DNA of 64,000 bases from Chrysaora quinquecirrha. Its lineage: Eukaryota > Cnidaria > Scyphozoa > Semaeostomeae > Pelagiidae. A model generated the notes under the pieces. That model was not told where the DNA came from. It saw only the letters and a list, made by a program, of their open reading frames with translations, and searched no databases. This document shows, piece after piece, positions 58,747-64,000 of this stretch (positions are counted from its first letter, which is position 1; each line of letters starts with the position of its first letter). Position numbers and translations under genes: made by a program. The stretch spans positions 2,798,105-2,862,104 of the forward strand of contig JACTAT010000029.1 of NCBI GenBank assembly GCA_014526335.1, read 5' to 3'.

Positions 58747-59154
58747 TACACGCTTTTTTTTATAAAGAACCTAGCTCAAGGCCTAGTTCTTAAAGTTCCT
58801 TATTTTTTGACCTCTTTTTAGACGATTGTATAGTTCCAAAAGTTCCTTAATAGTTCCTTAATTTTAACAGCACATACAGTTTAATGACTACCGTACAGAG
58901 ACATTTGCATGTAAGCAAAGCTCGAGACTACTCAAGGAAACATTTGATACATGCGTAAAGTACAATTTATGTGATTTTCGACTGCAAATGAATGGAACGG
59001 GTTTTCTAATTCTGGATTGTTTGCAGTGATAAAAATATTCAACAGTGAAAAGTTCTGTAGTGATTTTCTCTTTATTAGTATAAGTTCTTTAAATTTTCAG
59101 GCATTCTACATGTAGGTTCCTTATAAAGTGGTCCCTTATAAAAAAAAGCGTGTA
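58747..59154. mobile_element. MITE, TACACGC family, copy 4, inverted to copy 3
   Basis: Begins TACACGCTTTTTTTTATAAA and ends GTCCCTTATAAAAAAAAGCG then TGTA. The pair 58084-58549 and 58747-59154 forms a long imperfect inverted repeat around a 197-bp spacer. Confidence 0.75.
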
Positions 59155-59679
59155 TCACATTCTGTTAACATTGAATTTTTATTTTGTTCATTTGTCGATA
59201 TTGTTTATATATATTTCTCTTGCATTTGTGTGCAGTACTCTAAACAAAATAATGGAAGACTCACCTGCAATACAGGGACTGGACAAGATTATTAGGAATA
59301 TTCTCCAAAACATTTTTGAAGCATTTTTATTCCCTCAGATTTATATCATGTACATCTTTGTGACTAATAATGTTGACGTATTTGCGATTCCTATTTCGTT
59401 CAACCATTGCAAACAATCAACCAATCGTGTGTGAAATCACTAAAGGTTTGTCGCGCATGAATTGAAAACAACTGTAGCATTATTGTATGTTGTAACACTA
59501 TGGGCGGCCTTCGAAAACAAGTTAACCTGGTTTCACGGTGTCTTGTTTTTTCTTAAGTAATAAATGCAGAAGAAAAGAGAAGTTTCAGAGATCTTTGTTT
59601 GGAGGGATTCAAATCCCATTTACACCGAAGCGGGTCACTGTAGAGCTGCGAGGAGTTTATTGGATAGGGATTCCATTTA

Positions 59680-59909
59680 GACTCACTACACGAGTCTCTA
59701 GTTTACGCTCCCCTTATTTGATTTTTCACTCCACACTGAGCGATGGTAGAAAACAACAACAACAACATCGAGCGAAGTAGTGGGATAGACTCACTCCATA
59801 AGTCCCACTACTTCGCTCGATGTTGTTGTTGTTGTTTTCTACAATCGCTCAGTGTGGAGTGACAAATCAAAATAAGGGGAGCGTAAACTAGAGACTCGTG
59901 TAGTGAGTC
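59680..59909. repeat. Long near-perfect hairpin, 106-bp arms
   Basis: Arm 1, 59680-59785 (GACTCACTACACGAGTCTCT to GAAGTAGTGGGA), and arm 2, 59803-59909, are reverse complements with only a few differences (for example TGATTTTTCAC against GTGACAAATCA). The loop is 17 nt. The right flank (59910-59937) is complementary to the loop plus the start of arm 2, so an alternative fold exists. No coding potential; the (CAA)n / (GTT)n stretch belongs to the arms. Confidence 0.88.
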
Positions 59910-59970
59910 TAGTAGTGGGACTTATGGAGTGAGTCTAGATTTCCATTTAGGCATGAAAACATAGAGTATA

Positions 59971-61137
59971 CAGTTGACGACTGCTATCTCAACTGCCCAC
60001 TATCTTGAACCGTTTTCGATTTCCCATGGAGGAAAAACTGCTCTTTATCTCGAATTTTACCAAATTTTCTGCTGAACTGGATAAAGAGACAAACCAAAAA
60101 TATGCCCATAAATTCCTCTAGTGGGAACAGCAGCAGCCAGGTGATATGCTGCCCATGTTTAAAATTAGATGAAGCTCAGAAGCCACGATGGATTGCCATT
60201 ATCAGAGTCTTACCATGCTGCTATGGAAATAAACAGTTTGATCGACGATGATCTGTTCATAGAGAAGTGGGTATATGAGCTTGACAGGAATTTCCAGGCA
60301 GAAAGTAGCGCTTCCCACCCGGAGGTGATGCCTGTAATCTCTGCCTAACAATACAGTTGACATCCGCTATCTCGACTGCCCGCTATCTCGAACATTCGCT
60401 ATCTCGAACGATTTTCCATTTCCCCCTCGTTTTGGTATAAGGGTTTGTATAGAAAAATCATCCGCTATCTCAAACCCCGTTATCTCGAACATTCGCTGTC
60501 TCGAACCATTTTCGATTTCCCATGGAGGAAAACCTGCTGTTTATCTCGAACTTTACCAAATTTTCTGCTGAACTGGATAAAGAGACAGGCTAAAAATATG
60601 TATAAGTTCGCCTAGCGGAGCGGGAATGGGCAGCAGCTAAGTAATATGCTGCCCATGTATACAATAGATGAAGCTGTTCTCTTTCGAGATGTGCTGCATC
60701 GCCATTATCTCAATTTCACCAACAGTAGGGATGAAAGCAGATGATCTTTGACTTCTATTTAAAAAATACCAGACTTGTTTGATGAAATTTGGGATCAGTA
60801 ACCCTGCATGTTAATAGGGGTTCCTTTTCTGACTAAAAACTATAATTTTTATATTTATATGGGGCTTCCGTTATTTCGAACATTCGCGATCTCGAACAAA
60901 TCCCAGTTTCCCTTGAGAGTTCGAGATAGCGGATGTCAACTGTAATTCCTGTTTTTACAGCATGGAGATGTGCTGCATCACCATTTTTGTCAGGGTTCCT
61001 TTCCTCATTTAAAAGCTAAAAATGTTTATATTTATATGGAACATTTATTATTTCGAATATTCATACCATATAGAACATTCGTTATCTTGAAGAAATTCTT
61101 GTTTCCTGTGAGAGTTCGAGATAGCGGATGCAAACTG
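59971..61137. mobile_element. Older pogo/Tigger-like element with a coding remnant
   Basis: Left end CAGTTGACGACTGCTATCTC, right end GAGATAGCGGATGCAAACTG, both diverged from the family consensus. It is interrupted by a second family member at 60354-60942. Before the interruption, about 60205-60348 reads NSLIDDDLFIEKWVYELDRN, then FQAESSASHPEV and a stop. This could be the C-terminal end of a DDE transposase, but the family is not certain. Confidence 0.65.
60354..60942. mobile_element. Nested pogo/Tigger-like MITE
   Basis: Complete: CAGTTGACATCCGCTATCTC at the left, GAGATAGCGGATGTCAACTG at the right, TA on both sides. It has the same interior as 15813-16310 (reverse orientation). It is inserted at a TA of the older element 59971-61137, giving a relative age. 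Confidence 0.8.
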
Positions 61138-61325
61138 GGTATATGGTAAGTACAGAGCACATATCCGTAGATTTCTTGTGCCTGCTAGTAAAGGGAATCA
61201 ATCTTGTACTACTTGTTCTGGTCAAAAGTTGTACCGCTACAGTGTAAACCCCTCAATCAAATCACTTTTTGATACTGATTCGCACTGATTTTTTTGTTCA
61301 CACCGAGGTGAAATAACTAATAGAG

Positions 61326-61698
61326 TACACGTTTTTTTTTATAAGGAACCTTTGGTCTGAGTTGAGGCTGGAGTTCCTTAATTTTTCAACAAAATAAGGC
61401 TGAAAGTTCATTATACTGTTCCTTGTCGTAGGATATGTATAAATACTAATTTTTACAGCAAATTCATAGAAACTATTCTTCATTTCTAACTTTAAGTATA
61501 AATGGAGCCTTTTGGGGAAGAACGATGGGAAATATATTGCACTTCTGTTCCTTTTTCGTACAAACCGTCTTGTTCTTTCAAAAAGAGTTTCTTAGTTTTT
61601 CATCTGAGTCTCGACAGTTCCTTAAAGTTCCTTAATTTTTTGGGAATTTTCAGCCTCGAGTTCCTTATAAAGGTGTTCCTTATAAAAAAAAACGTGTA
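61326..61698. mobile_element. MITE, TACACGC family, copy 5
   Basis: Begins TACACGTTTTTTTTTATAAG and ends GTTCCTTATAAAAAAAAACG then TGTA. The interior GAGTTGAGGCTGGAGTTCCT and GGGGAAGAACGATGGGAAAT match copy 1 (9157-9491) over almost the full length. The open frame at 61502-61825 is a shadow. Confidence 0.78.
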
Positions 61699-63338
61699 TG
61701 AAGTGCCAATGTCCTTTTTCAGCAAACAAAAAGTGATCGGGTACAGTGTAAACGGAGAGGCAAAGAGAACACGTTCACACGGATACTGGGGCCTTTTTGT
61801 AGCGGATCAAAAGATCAAAAGGTGATTCTCTACAATGTAAATGGGGTCGCAGGTGAATCATTACATTCCTCAGCACTCGAATTAGCTACCCTCCATACTA
61901 CTGCACTGCACAAATAATATATGGGGGCTGTAAACATTCCGAAAGTTGCAGGAAACCCTCCAGACGTGGTTAAAGAAATATGGGGTGCAAAGAGGGAGCA
62001 AGGGGCGAAGGAGCTTATTTGAGGCTAATGTACTATGGAGTGTAAAGGGCACAGAGGCCTAATTTGCCAACAAAATCTGGCGTGGCTAAGTCGTGTCCAC
62101 ACACAATACAACTAGTTTGCTCTGCGTTGGCGTTAGTTATTCTGTTTTGGCATGTAGCAGGGCTGTGAAAAGTGTCAGCGCGCACATAAAACCAAAGCAG
62201 CTAAAGATCCTCTGCTACGAACGATCCCGATAACAGTGAGAGAGGGGGTGACTTACCCTCCTTATACCCCTTCTTTGGCTACACCCCTGCCTTGCCCTCA
62301 AACTCAAAGTTCCGAAAATTGATAGACAATTCACGATACGTACTTTTTATTACATCCCTGTCAAGATGGAGATTAAAACTTCGAAAACCTTTTTTTATTG
62401 TAGGTAACCATGCCGTACCGTTGCTGAACACAGCAGGATTGCAGACTGACCAAGCAATACTTCACTGGAGAGTGCTTCACTGGAGAGTGTGTTTCATCTT
62501 TGACAACTCAGTCAGGACAGTAGATCAAGATATCAGTAATCTATTGAATTGATCAGTTTTAAACTGAGCGCGGGCTGGAAGCGTGAATCACCAGGATGCA
62601 GTCTATATGAACTGGTTATACTCGTAGCAAGTCAAGCATTGCTGGACTGGACAACCCCTCGACAGTTGGAGAACTTCTCTATTCAGAATGAAAGAGACTT
62701 TCAGGTGACTCACGGAGCATTTGAAATACATTAATCTTAAGTGCATAATTGCTTGGGGGCCGGAATAGGCGCGGGGGGTTGGAACTCCAGTCAGGATCTA
62801 ATTAGCGGGGGGTCGGACTTTTTTTGACAAACTTTGTCAGGAAACTGATGAAACACAGTGCAAGGGGGCCTATAGTACTTTTAGGCTAAGAAAATCCAAA
62901 GTTCCAACCAACCAATAGATTATACACGTGAAATTTTACATCAAGAACGTTTAAAAATATCAAAATCAATATCAATGCAAATCTTAATAAGCGGGGAGGG
63001 GGGGTCCTAATAAGAGCGGGGGGTTGGAATTTTTTCGAAAAATTAATTCGCGGGGGGACGGCAATTAGGCACCTTAGAGTATCTATTCAAAATTTCCTAA
63101 GTGGGTGCTTATTTTACCAATTTCACAGATAAAAAGCTGCAAGATTGTTTCACGAAAGGCTACTCGTGACGTCATATTCATCTCATAAACTAAATAACAT
63201 ACCATTTCATAATAAAAAAAAACTCCACTCCATACATATAATTTAGAGACTTATATCTAAATAAATATAAAATCTATCTGTAGTTTTTAACCGTATATGC
63301 ACTATTAGATAGTGGATAAAATTCAGCAAAGTTTTAGA

Positions 63339-64000
63339 TCATTTGGACTTCTTAACATAATGTTGCGTTTTCATTTTACTAGAATTCGAGGACATTTGGC
63401 TGGTAGATCCTTGCTTTCGACTGCTTTTTGCGCTTTTGCGACTGTTGCGATTCTCTGACTTATTATCCTGAGTTGAATGAATGCTTTTACGCGTAGGCTG
63501 TTGGCTTAGATTCGCACCATTGTCTTGACTGATTCGATTTGCGACCAGAGAATTCAGTCGATAATAATCGAGAAACGTCCGTGCGACGTTCCTTCCGAGT
63601 TTATAGTAGCCCTCTTCCGTATACGGTAAGGCTCCCATCAGCCCAGATGTGTAACTGAAGAAGGATACTTCTAAAGTGTAGCAATGAGTCTGCGAGGAGA
63701 GGCAGCTACCAAGAGCTCGCCTGCCAGTGCCGGCTTTGACTTGATCTTTATTATAAGAAGTACTGGACAACGAGAAGTCTTCAGCATTGAAGCATAGGAG
63801 TTTCGGAAATACAGCTTGCCGTTCGTGTCTGCCTTCGTCGTCATATATATTCCCATACATAAATCCGTTCATCATAGTTGAATGTGCATGCAAGTCAATG
63901 TAAAAGTCAAGGCTAATATGCGGATCTTCATCCATAGTCATTAAGAGTTTCTTTGTTGCGACAATCGTTGGATGTGCCCAGTCTGAAGGATCCAGCCAAA
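63339..64000 (-). CDS. AGBL4: Cytosolic carboxypeptidase 6-like, 3' exon (cut by window edge)
   Basis: An open frame of at least 219 residues runs from the window edge to a stop at 63339-63341. It reads WLDPSDWAHPTIVATKK, DFYIDLHAHSTMMNGFMYGN and FPKLLCFNAEDFSLSSTSYN, then KAGTGRRALG, YTLEVSFFSYTSG and GRNVARTFLDYYRL. HAHS supplies the third zinc ligand, and TLEVS holds the catalytic Glu of M14 carboxypeptidases. The STMMNGFMYGN wording is specific to the CCP6/AGBL4 branch, which shortens polyglutamate side chains on tubulin and other proteins. A Ser/Lys-rich tail of about 70 residues follows. The first Met (63941) is internal; upstream codons are clearly coding, so the gene continues beyond 64000. 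Confidence 0.93.
   Translation of the reverse strand, partial: WLDPSDWAHPTIVATKKLLMTMDEDPHISLDFYIDLHAHSTMMNGFMYGNIYDDEGRHERQAVFPKLLCFNAEDFSLSSTSYNKDQVKAGTGRRALGSCLSSQTHCYTLEVSFFSYTSGLMGALPYTEEGYYKLGRNVARTFLDYYRLNSLVANRISQDNGANLSQQPTRKSIHSTQDNKSENRNSRKSAKSSRKQGSTSQMSSNSSKMKTQHYVKKSK

Larger units (their letters stand above)
57650..63338. other. Repeat-rich region upstream of the tyrosinase exons
   Basis: Should contain the missing 5' exons of the tyrosinase gene, but none could be recognised. It holds four TIR elements (58084-58549, 58747-59154, nested 59971-61137, 61326-61698) and a long hairpin (59680-59909). 62400-62560 has a 16-bp tandem duplication, CTTCACTGGAGAGTG. 62755-63070 has GCGGGGGGTTGGAA phrases of a degraded G-rich repeat. 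Open frames here match no known domain. Confidence 0.5.

Noticed and set aside
62292..62734. Two adjoining + strand frames as a candidate gene or vWA exon
   Set aside because: Contains a 16-bp tandem duplication, no recognisable vWA or other motif on either strand, and no matching splice phases for the tyrosinase gene.

Overview
The window is animal nuclear DNA: AT-rich, with intron-split genes, GT-AG splice sites and many short interspersed repeats. There is no bacterial gene packing. The gene content points to an early-branching metazoan, most likely an anthozoan cnidarian such as a coral or anemone. Reasons are vertebrate-like intron positions in elongin C, FKBP12 and POFUT1, an orphan rhodopsin-type receptor in one exon, and a vWA-tyrosinase protein. 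That placement is an inference; no species-specific sequence was recognised.

Layout. (1) About 2.56-20.87 kb, + strand: fifteen coding exons of one large gene (5' end not seen). It carries two PLAT domains, a beta-trefoil-like array and a disordered tail of about 920 residues. (2) 23.5-24.4 kb, - strand: a single-exon seven-helix receptor. (3) 26.05-35.32 kb, + strand: a complete six-exon FKBP12 gene, with an intronless calpain-type penta-EF-hand gene antisense inside intron 1. (4) 36.57-37.13 kb, - strand: a neurensin-like two-helix membrane protein, next to a 15-bp minisatellite. (5) 37.4-41.8 kb: T-rich DNA, a precise 78-bp satellite and a satellite of about 185 bp. (6) 42.57-43.87 kb, - strand: complete elongin C, divergent from (7) POFUT1 at 44.95-50.83 kb, + strand. 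(8) 53.2-57.65 kb, - strand: four 3' exons of a vWA-tyrosinase gene. (9) 63.34-64.0 kb, - strand: the 3' exon of a CCP6/AGBL4-type cytosolic carboxypeptidase, cut by the window edge.

The genes are not a pathway. Elongin C (ubiquitin ligase and elongation factor subunit), FKBP12 (proline isomerase), POFUT1 (Notch/EGF O-fucosylation in the ER) and CCP6 (tubulin deglutamylation) are conserved housekeeping genes. They sit beside lineage-flavoured genes (PLAT/trefoil, receptor, tyrosinase).

Two things stand out. First, three conserved exons each lack exactly one base (11726-11729, 45802-45804, 50746), and splice-phase arithmetic independently demands the missing base. Uncorrected assembly indels are the simplest reading. 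Second, the non-coding DNA is dense with structured repeats: several MITE-like inverted-repeat families, four tRNA-derived SINE types, two near-perfect long hairpins, a nested pogo-like element and several satellites. No convincing previously undescribed multi-gene system was found.
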